Shown here one piece after another: positions 17,524-26,085 of a stretch of 33,566 bases of DNA (its first letter is position 1; the number at the start of each line of letters is the position of its first letter). The translations under genes and the position numbers were made by a program. The stretch spans positions 1 to 33,566 of the forward strand of contig CALIJJ010000223.1 of assembly GCA_938017515.1 (NCBI GenBank), in the 5' to 3' direction. The notes under the pieces were generated by a model, which saw only the letters and a list, made by a program, of their open reading frames with translations, was not told where the DNA came from and did not search any database. Origin of the DNA: an uncultured Pseudanabaenaceae cyanobacterium. GTDB lineage: Bacteria > Cyanobacteriota > Cyanobacteriia > PCC-9006 > JAAUQQ01.

Positions 17524-18807
17524 TCAGCCTGCTTGATAGTAGTCGCGTGTGCCCTTAGCTTCGATGGTTTCGCCGAGGCGCTCTAGGGCATGGACGTAGG
17601 CAGCGGTGCGAGGGGAGAGGTCACGGGATTGGGAAATTTTCCAAACCGCCTCGGTCTCTCGCACCATTCTTTGTTGGAGTTGTTGATTGACTTCTTCTGC
17701 ACTCCAATACAGTCCGTTACGATTTTGTACCCATTCAAAGTAGCTGACGGTGACACCTCCAGCATTGACGAGAATGTCGGGGAAAACGTAGCAGCCCTTG
17801 TCCTTGAGAATGGGATCGGCTGCCGCTGCGATCGGCCCATTCGCCACCTCAAAAATGAGTGGGGCTTTGATGCGAGGGGCATTCTCCGCCGTAATTTGAT
17901 TTTCTAAGGCTGCTGGGACCAGGATGTCTACATCGAGTTCTAGCAGTTCTGCATTGGTAATGGTTTTGTGGTCAACTAAGTTGCAGACGCTGCCTTCGCA
18001 ATAAACCGCTTTCATGGTGCGGGTGGCGTTTTTGTGCGATCGCACGCTGGGAATATCCAGTCCTTGGGGGGCATAGATCCCGCCCTTCGAGTCACTTACC
18101 GCCACGACGACATAACCCGCATCGAACAAAAGCTGGGCGAGGGTTGCCCCCGCATTACCAAATCCCTGAATCGCCACTCGGGTTTGGCTTGGCTCGCGAT
18201 CGAACTTGGGCATCAGGGTTTGAATCGTAAAAAAGGCTCCCATCGCCGTGGCGGTATCCCGACCCTGGCTACCGCCTACCGCAATGGGTTTGCCGGTGAC
18301 GACGGCGGGGGAGAATTTGCGTTGGATGATGCTGTACTGGTCCATCATCCAGCTCATGATCATGGCGTTGGTGTAGACATCGGGGGCGAGGATGTCGCGA
18401 TCGGGGCCGATGAAGTCGGCGATCGCATCCACATATCCCCGACTCAACCGCTCCAGCTCCATTCGCGAGAGTTCCTTCGGATTCACGGTGATGCCGCCTT
18501 TGCCGCCGCCGTAGGGCAGGTCGAGCACCGCACATTTGAAGGTCATCCAAAAGGACAGCGACTGAACTTCGTCGATGGAAACATTGGGATGGAAGCGGAC
18601 GCCGCCTTTGGTGGGTCCACGGGTGTCGTCGTAGCGGACGCGGTAGCCCTGGAAGATTTGTAGGGAGCCGTCGTCGCGGCGCAGGGGAATGGAGACGCTG
18701 AGACTGGCTTTGGGCGATCGCAACCGCAAAATGGCATCCTCCGAAAGTTGCACATGCTTGAGTGCTTCATCGAGGCGGAGGTTGGCATCAGACAGCAGCG
18801 ATGTCAT
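17524..18807 (-). CDS. gdhA: Glutamate dehydrogenase (Glu/Leu/Phe/Val dehydrogenase family)
   Basis: The 427-residue enzyme shows the family signature RGPTKGGVRFHPNVS and the catalytic lysine loop LPYGGGKGGI, followed by GPDRDILAPDVYTN. The Rossmann fold of the second domain begins VAIQGFGNAGATLAQLL, and the late segment ILVNAGGVTVSYFEWVQN is typical. Length and layout fit the hexameric glutamate dehydrogenases of about 420 residues, which interconvert glutamate and 2-oxoglutarate plus ammonium. Leucine or phenylalanine dehydrogenases share this fold but are usually shorter, about 350-380 residues; glutamate is therefore the likelier substrate. Cofactor preference is not clear. ATG 18807 is preferred to an in-frame GTG at 18816. 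The gene is convergent with the chemosensory operon, only 6 bases between stops, and unrelated to it in function. Confidence 0.88.
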   Translation of the reverse strand: MTSLLSDANLRLDEALKHVQLSEDAILRLRSPKASLSVSIPLRRDDGSLQIFQGYRVRYDDTRGPTKGGVRFHPNVSIDEVQSLSFWMTFKCAVLDLPYGGGKGGITVNPKELSRMELERLSRGYVDAIADFIGPDRDILAPDVYTNAMIMSWMMDQYSIIQRKFSPAVVTGKPIAVGGSQGRDTATAMGAFFTIQTLMPKFDREPSQTRVAIQGFGNAGATLAQLLFDAGYVVVAVSDSKGGIYAPQGLDIPSVRSHKNATRTMKAVYCEGSVCNLVDHKTITNAELLELDVDILVPAALENQITAENAPRIKAPLIFEVANGPIAAAADPILKDKGCYVFPDILVNAGGVTVSYFEWVQNRNGLYWSAEEVNQQLQQRMVRETEAVWKISQSRDLSPRTAAYVHALERLGETIEAKGTRDYYQAG

Positions 18808-19003
18808 GGGGATCACTTGAATTATCTTGATCCCAGCCTAACGAGCGTCACTAGAGATCGGGGGAGTTCTTAGGATTTCATTACCTTGAGGGAGGGGCGA
18901 TCGCCCATCTCTCCTCCATTACGCTCCCCCCTTGCCCAAGCTAGATACGGTCAGCACAATCGACGGTGGCACTGCCCCTCGCTTCCTTTCCGCTGCCCCA
19001 ACC

Positions 19004-19993
19004 ATGCCTACCCCGCTCAAAAGCAAAGTTTGGCTTGCCCTCCCCGGTCACAAATACTTACTCTCCCCCTACCGACTCTACGACGACTCCCAGCTCATTG
19101 AGCCCGTCCAACCCTTTACGGTGTCTATCATTAGCGGGCGGGTGGCAGAGGACCTGGAGCATTACTTTCAGGGGGGGAATGATCTGTTGATCGCAACCAA
19201 ATCTGCCCTGGGGGGGGCTCCCCTGGTCGAACGGGTCCACTTCTACGAAGAAGACATTCGCCCCGGCAATATCATTAGTGATCTGTTTGCCAATAATGTT
19301 CTCATCGTTGATGAATACAGCGGCCAGGAACGCCTCTGGCTCGAAATCAACATCACTGAAGTCGATACCGACGATCGCGAGCGCCAAGCCACCATCAATG
19401 CCTTCCGAGGACTGGTGGGTCAGGCCGGAGCTGCATTTCCGGTCATGGTGCCCTACGTCTTTCCGTTCATCAGTGTCGTGCAGGCCATCAACAAAATCTT
19501 TACCCGGTTGCAGCGGGATAAGGAAGTGATTCGGGTTCCCTTTGCCCTCTATCCACCGGAGCAGATGACCCGAGGACGGGCACCATTGCAGGTGGGGGTC
19601 TACGTCGTCTTTGCCGAGGCCCAGTATGGCAATGCGCTCAAAATGGATGACAGTGGCACCCTGTGGACGATGGAGGATAAACCGGCGGATGTTTCCTATG
19701 CAACGTTTGCGATTACACCGGGGCGATCGCAAAGTGCGGAATTTTTGCAGACCCAGCAACTGGCCACCCTGCTGACCCGAATGCGATCGGATGCTGATAA
19801 TTCAGACCGCACCACCTTCGATGTCCTTAACGAGACACTGCGGGACTACCAAAATTTTCAAATGCTGCAACGCTACTTTGAACTGGCCTCACTGCCGGAT
19901 CGAACCGAAGCTGAAAATCAGCGCCTGCGAGACATTGCCCGCAGCTACCGAGATATCCGCCCCTATCTGCCGAAGCTGAATATCACGGGATAG
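19004..19993 (+). CDS. Conserved-looking hypothetical protein, 329 aa
   Basis: I do not recognise a family. The protein starts MPTPLKSKVWLALPGHKYLL and appears soluble: no signal peptide, and only one moderately hydrophobic stretch (VMVPYVFPFISVVQAINKIF, about residues 147-166) that could be a buried helix rather than a membrane segment. It is rich in acidic and aromatic residues, has alternating strand-like segments in the N-terminal half (PFTVSIISGRVAED, RLWLEINITEVDTDD), and a helical C-terminal tail ending in RDIRPYLPKLNITG. I chose ATG 19004; the frame is open upstream to a TTG at 18932 but those residues look noncoding. Codon use is like that of neighbours. It is a single transcription unit after the divergent gdhA gap, and function is unknown. 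Confidence 0.75.
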   Translation: MPTPLKSKVWLALPGHKYLLSPYRLYDDSQLIEPVQPFTVSIISGRVAEDLEHYFQGGNDLLIATKSALGGAPLVERVHFYEEDIRPGNIISDLFANNVLIVDEYSGQERLWLEINITEVDTDDRERQATINAFRGLVGQAGAAFPVMVPYVFPFISVVQAINKIFTRLQRDKEVIRVPFALYPPEQMTRGRAPLQVGVYVVFAEAQYGNALKMDDSGTLWTMEDKPADVSYATFAITPGRSQSAEFLQTQQLATLLTRMRSDADNSDRTTFDVLNETLRDYQNFQMLQRYFELASLPDRTEAENQRLRDIARSYRDIRPYLPKLNITG

Positions 19994-20080
19994 TTTCGTA
20001 ACCTGAAGAAGCCTTACAGTGCGGAGGGGCGATGACAGCACCGCTGATAAGATCGGCTCAGCGAAACTAACGTTCTACCG

Positions 20081-20136
20081 CTGGCGTTTTAGGGCCTGCG
20101 TTTTACGGCTTACGTTTTATGGCCTGCATTTTATGG
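20081..20136. repeat. Four tandem 14-nt imperfect repeats
   Basis: The units are 20081-20094, 20095-20108, 20109-20122 and 20123-20136, with consensus CCTGCGTTTTATGG. They lie between the hypothetical gene (stop 19993) and the uracil-DNA glycosylase gene (start 20176). Confidence 0.85.
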
Positions 20137-20175
20137 CCTGTTTCCTCCGCTGTTCCAAACCATCGATCTATCCGC

Positions 20176-20868
20176 ATGGCTGATCAAATCGATCTCTTCA
20201 ACGTTTCCGCAGCGGCCAACGCTGCCTCTGAGGACTTTGACCCAGCCCAAATCCCAACGAATGCCGCCATTCCGATTCCCCCGGGCACCTATGGCTCCAT
20301 GGAAGAGTTCAAGGCTCCCTGCAATAACTGCCAGCGTTGTGGTCTGGGGGCAACGCGCACCAATGCTGTCATTGGTCGTGGCAATCCCAATGCCGAAATT
20401 CTCGTGATTGGTGAAGGGCCAGGGCAAAACGAAGACGAAACGGGTCTTCCCTTTGTGGGCAAGGCGGGCCAGCTCCTCGACAAGATTTTGGCGGCGGTCA
20501 AGCTGGACGAAGCTGAGGTTTACATTGCCAACATTGTCAAATGCCGTCCTCCCAGCAACCGCAAGCCAACGGACAAGGAGATGAAAGCCTGTATGCCCTA
20601 TTTGCAAGAGCAAATTCGTATCCAGGACCCCAAAATTATTTTGCTGATGGGTGCCACGTCCGTCCAAGGATTGCTCGGTGATAAGCGTGGCATCACCAAG
20701 ATCCGGGGCCAGTGGCTGGAGTGGCAAGGCAAGCTCTGTATGCCCATGCTCCACCCGGCTTACCTACTACGTAACCCCTCCCGCGAACCGGGCAAGCCCA
20801 AGTGGCAGACCTGGCAGGATATCCAGGCGGTTCGGGCTAAGTACGACGAGATTAAAACTGAGTTTTAG
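20176..20868 (+). CDS. Uracil-DNA glycosylase, family 4 (iron-sulfur)
   Basis: The 230-residue enzyme removes uracil from DNA to start base-excision repair. It carries the family-4 core: GLGATRTNAVIGRGNPNAE, the active-site motif GEGPGQNEDETGLPFVGKAG, and MLHPAYLLRN near the end. Four cysteines fit the [4Fe-4S] ligand pattern: C52 and C55 (CQRC), C123 (VKCRPP) and C139. A further cysteine, C49, lies just before. The first 40 residues form a poorly conserved extension. ATG 20176 is chosen because residues encoded upstream belong to a tandem-repeat region. The next gene, a phosphoribosyltransferase, starts two bases after the stop, so both are probably cotranscribed; the pairing links DNA base repair with base salvage. 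Confidence 0.93.
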   Translation: MADQIDLFNVSAAANAASEDFDPAQIPTNAAIPIPPGTYGSMEEFKAPCNNCQRCGLGATRTNAVIGRGNPNAEILVIGEGPGQNEDETGLPFVGKAGQLLDKILAAVKLDEAEVYIANIVKCRPPSNRKPTDKEMKACMPYLQEQIRIQDPKIILLMGATSVQGLLGDKRGITKIRGQWLEWQGKLCMPMLHPAYLLRNPSREPGKPKWQTWQDIQAVRAKYDEIKTEF

Positions 20869-20870
20869 GT

Positions 20871-21398
20871 ATGACCTCCGACCTCTATATCAGCTGGGCT
20901 GACTACCATCACAAGATCGAGCAGCTGGCGATCGCCATTCACCAATCCGAATGGGAATTTAATCAGATTGTTTGCCTAGCCAAGGGCGGACTACGCGTAG
21001 GCGACATTCTGGCCCGACTTTTCGACCAACCCCTGGCGATTTTATCGGTGTCATCCTACGGCGGCGAGAAGAATCAAACTCGGGGGTCCATTACCTTTTC
21101 CCAGGATTTGGCCATGACCACGGCTAATTTAGGCAGCCGAACGTTGGTGGTTGATGATCTGGTTGATTCAGGGATTACGCTGCAAAAAAGTTTAGTCTGG
21201 CTCGATCGGAAATACGGTTTTTATTTAGAAGAAGCACGAACTGCCGTGCTCTGGTACAAGGATTGTTCCGTGATCAAACCGGACTACTACGTTGACTATT
21301 TGCCTGACAATCCTTGGATTCACCAGCCCTTTGAGCCTTACGAACGCACCACCCCTGGGGCCTTGGCGACTCAACAGGCCAACGAACCGATGGAGTAG
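20871..21398 (+). CDS. Phosphoribosyltransferase (type I PRTase)
   Basis: The 175-residue protein has the type I PRTase fold with the PRPP-binding motif TLVVDDLVDSGITLQKS (about residues 91-107) and an N-terminal helix-strand unit IVCLAKGGLRVGDILARLF that forms the pyrophosphate loop. The size and the late WIHQPFEPYERT segment recall xanthine/hypoxanthine phosphoribosyltransferases of the Gpt-like group, which convert a purine base and PRPP to a nucleotide. The exact base cannot be told. It starts two bases after the uracil-DNA glycosylase stop and has no promoter space of its own. It ends before a 318-base gap. Confidence 0.85.
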   Translation: MTSDLYISWADYHHKIEQLAIAIHQSEWEFNQIVCLAKGGLRVGDILARLFDQPLAILSVSSYGGEKNQTRGSITFSQDLAMTTANLGSRTLVVDDLVDSGITLQKSLVWLDRKYGFYLEEARTAVLWYKDCSVIKPDYYVDYLPDNPWIHQPFEPYERTTPGALATQQANEPME

Positions 21399-21716
21399 GG
21401 GCGATCGCGATCAAGCCTGAACGTCTTATTTGTCCTGAACGCCTTATTTGCCAAGGCCAGCGCCTCTGGATTGACCGCAGGGGCAGCGTTAAATTGACTG
21501 AATTTGGCTTCCATTTCTGGAAAAGCTGATTTGGTGTTGTATCTCTTGTTGCGAGGTTACTTTCCCTGAGGGGAGTGGCACTCTAAACGTATCGATTCTC
21601 TGCTCCCTAGGTTGTTGTCTTGTGTGGCATCAACCCAGGACTGTTTGAGTTCGTCATGCTGAATGCTGCTTTGGTTCAGGGCAAAGCAGATTGAAACCAG
21701 GAGATGCATCGCCGTG
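21399..21716. other. Noncoding gap before comFB
   Basis: This stretch of 318 bases contains a HIP1 octamer near its start, the 18-nt tandem repeat at 21416-21451 and otherwise unremarkable sequence. I see no terminator with a T tract, no RNA gene and no protein frame of its own. The comFB promoter should lie within it. Confidence 0.4.
21416..21451. repeat. Two tandem 18-nt repeats after the PRTase gene
   Basis: CCTGAACGTCTTATTTGT (21416-21433) is followed directly by CCTGAACGCCTTATTTGC (21434-21451), two mismatches. The array starts 18 bases after the stop codon. Confidence 0.85.
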
Positions 21717-22325
21717 ATGATGAACGAAAAAATTCAGCCCCCCCATTCTTGGTTTAATCCCTACGGACAAGAAGGACCCCATAAGGATGGCAATTCCCTT
21801 TTAGAGGGGCTAGAGATGCCCCTGGGACCTGAGCCGAAGAACGTCATGGAAACGTTGGTCATGATGGAAGTGGTTCAGCAGGTCCAAAAACTCTCCCAGA
21901 AGCAGCAGGCGTTTGTGCAGGTCTCCCAGATCAAGGCCTATGCGCTGAACCACCTGCCTCCCATGTATGTCACGAGTGAGAAGGGCTGGGAAAAGCAGTG
22001 GGATCGCGGCCAGAATGAACTCCGAGAAACCGTCATGATTGCTGTACGCCAGGGCATTGCGGCGGTTCAGCGCGACCCGCTGCGGGAAGTCACCCAGCTC
22101 TCGTCGGAATCCAGTCCGCTGGCAGAGACGGCTCTGAAGCAAATCATGCGACTGCTGGGCCGCGATGATCTAACGTGGTATACCGTCATCCCCGCCCTCA
22201 AGAAAGCACTGGGGGTGAGGGGTCATGTGCCCGGTCGCCCGCCGGAGGCTCAGGTTTCCAAGGCCCTCAAACGTGTGGGTGATCCGGCTGCAACTGAAAA
22301 CTGGGATAAGAACCATCGTCTTTAG
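21717..22325 (+). CDS. ComFB-domain protein (cyclic dinucleotide receptor family)
   Basis: The 202-residue protein contains the ComFB domain of cyanobacteria in its middle: NVMETLVMMEVVQQV, then IKAYALNHLPPMYVTSEKGW and QNELRETVMIAVRQGIAAVQRDP. Known cyanobacterial members bind cyclic dinucleotides and influence competence, motility or cell size, so this could be a second-messenger receptor. It is unusual in having a 40-residue N-terminal extension rich in Pro/Gly and a C-terminal segment of about 80 residues ending in VPGRPPEAQVSKALKRVGD. The start is ATG 21717, or the GTG codon just before; AGGAG at 21699-21703 is the likely ribosome-binding site. No other second-messenger gene is adjacent. 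Family assignment rests on motif memory. Confidence 0.8.
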   Translation: MMNEKIQPPHSWFNPYGQEGPHKDGNSLLEGLEMPLGPEPKNVMETLVMMEVVQQVQKLSQKQQAFVQVSQIKAYALNHLPPMYVTSEKGWEKQWDRGQNELRETVMIAVRQGIAAVQRDPLREVTQLSSESSPLAETALKQIMRLLGRDDLTWYTVIPALKKALGVRGHVPGRPPEAQVSKALKRVGDPAATENWDKNHRL

Positions 22326-22430
22326 CAGACTGGTCCCCCTGGCATTGCGGCAAGAATGGGCTAATATCGTCGGTTAAGATAGCCACTAGCCTAAATTAGC
22401 TTGAACTCTTCTCCGTCTCGCACCCCTCTC

Positions 22431-23204
22431 ATGGACGATTTCGACGATATTCCCGTCGCCGTCAGGGACACGCCTGTCCTGAAAAAGCCTGCTTACCAGC
22501 GACGCATCTTTTGGATTGCCGGGATTTCTGCCGGTGTCGTGGGCCTGCTGGCTGGCGCGATCGCCGCGACGCTGCCGATGGCCAAAATCAGGTCCGCAGA
22601 GCCCGTCGCGACGATTGTGGATCCCCCAGCCCTAACGGAGCCCGATGCTTCGATGTTGTCTCCCACTGAGGCGGTGGCGACGGGAGCGGACTCCGTTGAA
22701 GCGACCGACATTCTGGGCCACTATCCCTTTGAGGAAGTCTCGCGGGATGCGCTGGTGTCCATCGCGCCGGGGATCGAGATGGCGGAGGCAGCGGCGACGG
22801 CCTATCGCTCCATGGAAAGTGCTGCCCGAGCGGATGGCGTGCGTTTGGTTCCGGTGTCTGGATTTCGGTCCAAGGAAGATCAGAAGTATTTGTTTTTTGA
22901 AGTGAAGGGTGAGCGGGGGCAAACCGCTGCCGAGCGGGCGAAGGTCAGTGCGCCTCCAGGGCACAGTGAGCACCACACGGGGTATGCCGTGGATCTGGGG
23001 GACGCTGATGCGGGGGGGGCCAATTTGAGCGAAAGTTTTGAGAATACTCGGGCGTTCCAGTGGCTAGAGCAGAATGCGGGCTACTACAGTTTTGAGTTGT
23101 CTTTCCCGAAGGGGAATGCCCAGGGGGTTAGCTATGAGCCTTGGCACTGGCGTTTTGTAGGCAATCAGGAGAGTCTGGAGACGTTCCATAAGGGACGTAG
23201 CTAG
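22431..23204 (+). CDS. D-alanyl-D-alanine carboxypeptidase, M15 (VanY-like)
   Basis: The 257-residue protein has a cytoplasmic N-terminus of 25 residues, one membrane segment (about 26-48) and an extracytoplasmic zinc peptidase domain of the M15B/VanY family. Conserved metal and catalytic features are visible: the GFRSKEDQ loop, the PPGHSEHHTGYAVDLGDA motif carrying zinc-binding His and Asp, and the final EPWHWRFVG with the third zinc histidine. Such enzymes trim the terminal D-alanine of peptidoglycan stem peptides. Loss of other domains is not evident, and length is typical. ATG 22431 is chosen; the frame is open for 10 codons upstream. A 63-base gap separates it from the next gene in the same direction. 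Confidence 0.92.
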   Translation: MDDFDDIPVAVRDTPVLKKPAYQRRIFWIAGISAGVVGLLAGAIAATLPMAKIRSAEPVATIVDPPALTEPDASMLSPTEAVATGADSVEATDILGHYPFEEVSRDALVSIAPGIEMAEAAATAYRSMESAARADGVRLVPVSGFRSKEDQKYLFFEVKGERGQTAAERAKVSAPPGHSEHHTGYAVDLGDADAGGANLSESFENTRAFQWLEQNAGYYSFELSFPKGNAQGVSYEPWHWRFVGNQESLETFHKGRS

Positions 23205-23267
23205 AACCAGAAAAACAGGCACAATGGAAGGTGTAACCCATCTTCCATTCATTTATTTAGGGTGATC

Positions 23268-23948
23268 ATGAGCCAAACGAGTCTGAATTTGCTGGCGATC
23301 GCCATTTTCACCCTCACCATCACATCGTTGCTTAGCCCCATGCTGGATATTTCGCCGTTTTTTCCGGCGACGGCGACGTTTGGCCTGCTGGGTCTGGCGA
23401 CGGTGGATCGCTTTGCCTGGAGTGGCCAGGGGGGTAACCTGCTGGTGGATTACTTCGCCCAGTGGTCGGAGGAGCATCGTCAACGGGTGCTGCACCACGA
23501 GGCGGGTCATTTTTTGGTGGCTTATTTGCTTGGGGTCCCGGTGACGGGCTATGCGCTGACGGCCTGGGAGGCGCGTCAGCAGGGCAACCAGGCGGCGGGC
23601 GGAGTCCGGTTTGATGACCAGCGCATCCAGGCTCAGCTCGAAGAAGGGGTCATTGGAAGTGACATTGTGGAGCGCTATTGCCAGGTTTGGATGGCCGGGG
23701 GCGCGGCGGAGCAGATGGCCTTTGGGGATGTGGAAGGGGGCGTGGATGATGTGATGAAGCTGCGGGGGTTGCTGAACGAACTGAAGTATTCACCGCAGAT
23801 GCTGGAGCAAAAGGAGCGTTGGGCTGCGTTTCAGGCGAAGCAGATGATCGAACGCAATGACGATGGTTATGAGGCGCTGAAGGCTGCCATGGCGGAGCGG
23901 AAGCCGGTGGAGGATTGTATTGAGGCGATCGTGGGAGCTACGGTGTAG
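23268..23948 (+). CDS. FtsH-like zinc metalloprotease without an AAA ATPase domain
   Basis: The 226-residue protein has two hydrophobic segments near the N-terminus (about 7-25 and 33-46) and a peptidase M41-like domain with the zinc motif HHEAGHFLVAY (H77, E78, H81). A later helix GAAEQMAFGDVEGGVDDVMKL corresponds to the region giving the third zinc ligand in FtsH. The AAA ATPase module that FtsH uses to unfold substrates is missing, so the protein can only degrade loosely folded substrates or needs a partner. Related ATPase-less proteins (FtsHi-like or ATP-dependent Zn protease annotations) are common in cyanobacteria. ATG 23268 is preferred to GTG 23262. The target is unknown. Confidence 0.87.
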   Translation: MSQTSLNLLAIAIFTLTITSLLSPMLDISPFFPATATFGLLGLATVDRFAWSGQGGNLLVDYFAQWSEEHRQRVLHHEAGHFLVAYLLGVPVTGYALTAWEARQQGNQAAGGVRFDDQRIQAQLEEGVIGSDIVERYCQVWMAGGAAEQMAFGDVEGGVDDVMKLRGLLNELKYSPQMLEQKERWAAFQAKQMIERNDDGYEALKAAMAERKPVEDCIEAIVGATV

Positions 23949-23950
23949 GC

Positions 23951-24010
23951 GACAACAGACCTGGTGATAACAGACTTGGTTTCAACAGACCTGGTTTCAA
24001 CAGACCTGGT
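23951..24010. repeat. Four tandem 15-nt repeats between convergent genes
   Basis: The units are GACAACAGACCTGGT, GATAACAGACTTGGT and two exact copies of TTCAACAGACCTGGT. The array starts two bases after the metalloprotease stop and ends on the first base of the stop codon (24010-24012) of the leftward hypothetical gene. Confidence 0.92.
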
Positions 24011-24306
24011 TACAGCAGGCGGCGCTCCATGAAATCAACCTGGGGAACGAGGGGATCGGAGACCAGTCCGACCCCCGCAAAGCCCAACCGTTCCAGTGAC
24101 GTTTTCAACTGTTTGAGCGAATTCATCTCCACGGCAAAGCGATCGCTCACATCCGCCGCATGGGCATTGAGGTAGCTGAGCGCCTCATGGTCCTGTTGAA
24201 AAATCAACACATACCGCTGGGTTGGTGCATCCTCGGTTTTTCCTGGCTGACGCGCTGCAACATACTCGCCGTTCTGACGCGATCGCAGCAAATAATAGTT
24301 CTGCAT
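24010..24306 (-). CDS. Small conserved-looking hypothetical protein, 98 aa
   Basis: The protein starts MQNYYLLRSRQNGEYVAARQ and has no signal peptide or membrane segment. The pattern of strand (YVLIFQQDHEALSYLNAH) and helix (LKQLKTSLERLGFAGVG) suggests a small alpha/beta fold. I do not recognise a family. It begins only 19 bases after the cysK stop codon and in the same direction, so it is probably translated from the cysK transcript. Its stop codon abuts a 15-nt tandem repeat array. Confidence 0.7.
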   Translation of the reverse strand: MQNYYLLRSRQNGEYVAARQPGKTEDAPTQRYVLIFQQDHEALSYLNAHAADVSDRFAVEMNSLKQLKTSLERLGFAGVGLVSDPLVPQVDFMERRLL

Positions 24307-24325
24307 ATCCCCCGTTCTCCCCCGG

Positions 24326-25288
24326 CTAATTCCGTGCTGTTTCCGCCACCACCGAGGGTTCTTGGAATAACGGCGTGCTCAAATAGCGCTCACCAAAACT
24401 TGGCTGAATTACCACAATTAACTTGTCCCGGTTCTCGGGTCGTTTACCGACTTCGATGGCTGCATACAGCGCCGCCCCGGTCGAAATGCCTGACAGAAGT
24501 CCTTCCTCCCGAGCCAAGCGACGACCGTAGGCGATCGCCTGGTCATCGGTCACCGTCAGCACTTCGTCAATCAGCTCCTTCTTCAACACCGCCGGAATAA
24601 AGCCCGCACCAATGCCTTGGATTTTGTGAGGGCCAGGTCGCCCTCCGGAGAGGACGGGGCTGCTGGTGGGTTCTACCGCGATCGCCTTAAAACCAGGCTT
24701 GCGCGCCTTCAGCACTTCCGTTACGCCGGTGATTGTGCCCCCCGTTCCAACCCCCGCCACCAAAAAATCCACCTGACCATCCGTATCCTGCCAAATCTCC
24801 TCAGCCGTTGTATCCCGGTGCATCTGCGGGTTGGCCGGATTCTGAAACTGCTGGAGCATGTATGCGTCCCCATACTGCTCAACCAACTCCTGGGAGCGTT
24901 GGATGCAGCCTGCCATCCCCGCCATCCCCGGCGTCAATTCCAGCTCGGCACCATAGGCCTGCAGCATGGCTCGCCGTTCGGCACTCATGGTGTCCGGCAT
25001 GGTCAGAATCAGGCGATACCCCTTGGCTGCTGCTGCCATGGCCAGGGCAATCCCGGTGTTGCCCGACGTGGGTTCGACCAGCGTTGTTTTTCCCGGTGTA
25101 ATCAGACCCTCGCGCTCGGCCTGCTCGATCATATTGATGCCAATGCGATCCTTCACCGACGCCGAAGGATTCATACTCTCAAGCTTGACAACGAGCTGGG
25201 CCACACAGCCTTCTGCGGCAGGGATACGATTCAGCCGCACCAACGGCGTATGTCCAATGAGCTGCGTAATGTTTTCAGCAATCCGCAT
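24326..25288 (-). CDS. cysK: Cysteine synthase A (O-acetylserine sulfhydrylase)
   Basis: The 320-residue pyridoxal-phosphate enzyme makes cysteine from O-acetylserine and sulfide. It starts [20 protein letters not shown], the family N-terminus, has the cofactor lysine K46 in [11 protein letters not shown], the substrate loop [13 protein letters not shown], and the phosphate-binding run [13 protein letters not shown]. The segment [11 protein letters not shown] is also typical. Length is normal. ATG 25288 is chosen over an upstream frame extension. An Rrf2-family regulator is encoded 141 bases upstream in the same direction. In Bacillus the Rrf2 protein CymR works as a complex with CysK, so the arrangement suggests regulation of cysteine supply through this pair, which is inference. 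Confidence 0.96.
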   Translation of the reverse strand: MRIAENITQLIGHTPLVRLNRIPAAEGCVAQLVVKLESMNPSASVKDRIGINMIEQAEREGLITPGKTTLVEPTSGNTGIALAMAAAAKGYRLILTMPDTMSAERRAMLQAYGAELELTPGMAGMAGCIQRSQELVEQYGDAYMLQQFQNPANPQMHRDTTAEEIWQDTDGQVDFLVAGVGTGGTITGVTEVLKARKPGFKAIAVEPTSSPVLSGGRPGPHKIQGIGAGFIPAVLKKELIDEVLTVTDDQAIAYGRRLAREEGLLSGISTGAALYAAIEVGKRPENRDKLIVVIQPSFGERYLSTPLFQEPSVVAETARN

Positions 25289-25429
25289 AGTTAAATCCCT
25301 GTCCCTGATCCTTGCTTTTTTGGGGGGCCTGCTGGGTTGGTTGACCGAACAATCCTGCTCTGGACGGCCCATGGGAGACCCTAGATTCTAATGGTAAACG
25401 CTAACTCCAATCCTCAAGGGGGATTGACG

Positions 25430-25867
25430 TTAGATGTAATACATCAGGTCGAGCTGACGCTGGGCATCGCGGCGATCGGCCAAGTCTTGCAGCGTGTAGC
25501 TCTTTAAAATGGTTTCGCTGGCTTCCCGAGCCTCTTGCCAAATATCGAGTACCACATTGCCTTCAACGGTACGCGGGGCGCTGTTCACCTCGGCTTGGCG
25601 TTTGTCCAAGCCCTCAATACAGGAAACGATTTCCAGAAGCGTGATCTTCCAGGGTTCCCGCGTCAGCAGGTACCCCCCCTTGGCACCCCGCTGGCTCCGA
25701 ACAATGCCGGAACGGCGCAGCGTTGCCAGGAGTTGTTCGAGATAGCGATCGGGGATTTCCTGTCTCTTCGCGATCTGACGAATCTGGAGCGGTTCACCAC
25801 AGTTGAACTGGGCTGCTAACTCTAGAAGCGCGAGGAGAGCATATTCGCTTTTGCAGGAAAGTTCCAC
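25430..25867 (-). CDS. Rrf2-family transcriptional regulator
   Basis: The 145-residue protein starts MELSCKSEYALLALLELA and carries the Rrf2 winged helix: IRQIAKRQEIPDRYLEQLLATLRRSGIV followed by the wing SQRGAKGGYLL. Cysteines are C5, C23 and C83 only; the clustered three-cysteine motif that holds the iron-sulfur cluster in IscR, NsrR or RirA is missing. This points to a cluster-free, CymR-like mode of action, in which the effector may be a partner protein. The gene lies upstream of cysK, which it may control. A near-palindrome over its own predicted -10 box suggests autoregulation. The start at 25867 is the natural one. Confidence 0.9.
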   Translation of the reverse strand: MELSCKSEYALLALLELAAQFNCGEPLQIRQIAKRQEIPDRYLEQLLATLRRSGIVRSQRGAKGGYLLTREPWKITLLEIVSCIEGLDKRQAEVNSAPRTVEGNVVLDIWQEAREASETILKSYTLQDLADRRDAQRQLDLMYYI

Positions 25868-25909
25868 GGTGCACGGAATGTGATCTCAGAGAGACGACAT
25901 TGTCCAAAA

Positions 25910-25926
25910 ATACTGAGCTTAGTATA
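25910..25926 (-). promoter_or_regulatory. Predicted -10 box and overlapping dyad of the Rrf2 gene
   Basis: The minus strand reads TATACT (25926-25921) within the 16-base near-palindrome ATACTAAGCTCAGTAT (25925-25910), in which 14 of 16 positions are symmetric. It lies 43-59 bases before the Rrf2 start codon. A repressor binding here would block RNA polymerase, so it is a candidate autoregulatory operator. No good -35 hexamer is seen, which would suit an activated promoter as well. Confidence 0.5.
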
Positions 25927-26085
25927 ACCCCGGTTCTCCACTTGGGATTGCGGGATTACTAGCGAGATTGCCGAATCAAGACGCTACGTTTTGTATCCCT
26001 AAGCATCAGTATTGCCCAGACTCGGCGTTTGAACAGGACTCACCAAAATGGACTCCCTCAAGCGATGGCCACGGTTACCGAGATG

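Noticed and set aside
18034..18663. Plus-strand open frame of 209 codons
   Set aside because: Antisense to gdhA, which shows clear enzyme motifs on the minus strand.
19058..19759. Minus-strand open frame of 233 codons
   Set aside because: Antisense to the 329-residue hypothetical gene, which has the more protein-like composition and strand pattern; some doubt remains because that gene is itself unrecognised.
25289..25429. Cysteine or SAM riboswitch/T-box upstream of cysK
   Set aside because: No terminator-antiterminator pair or conserved riboswitch core is visible; only a short CAATCC/GGATTG stem near 25407-25427.
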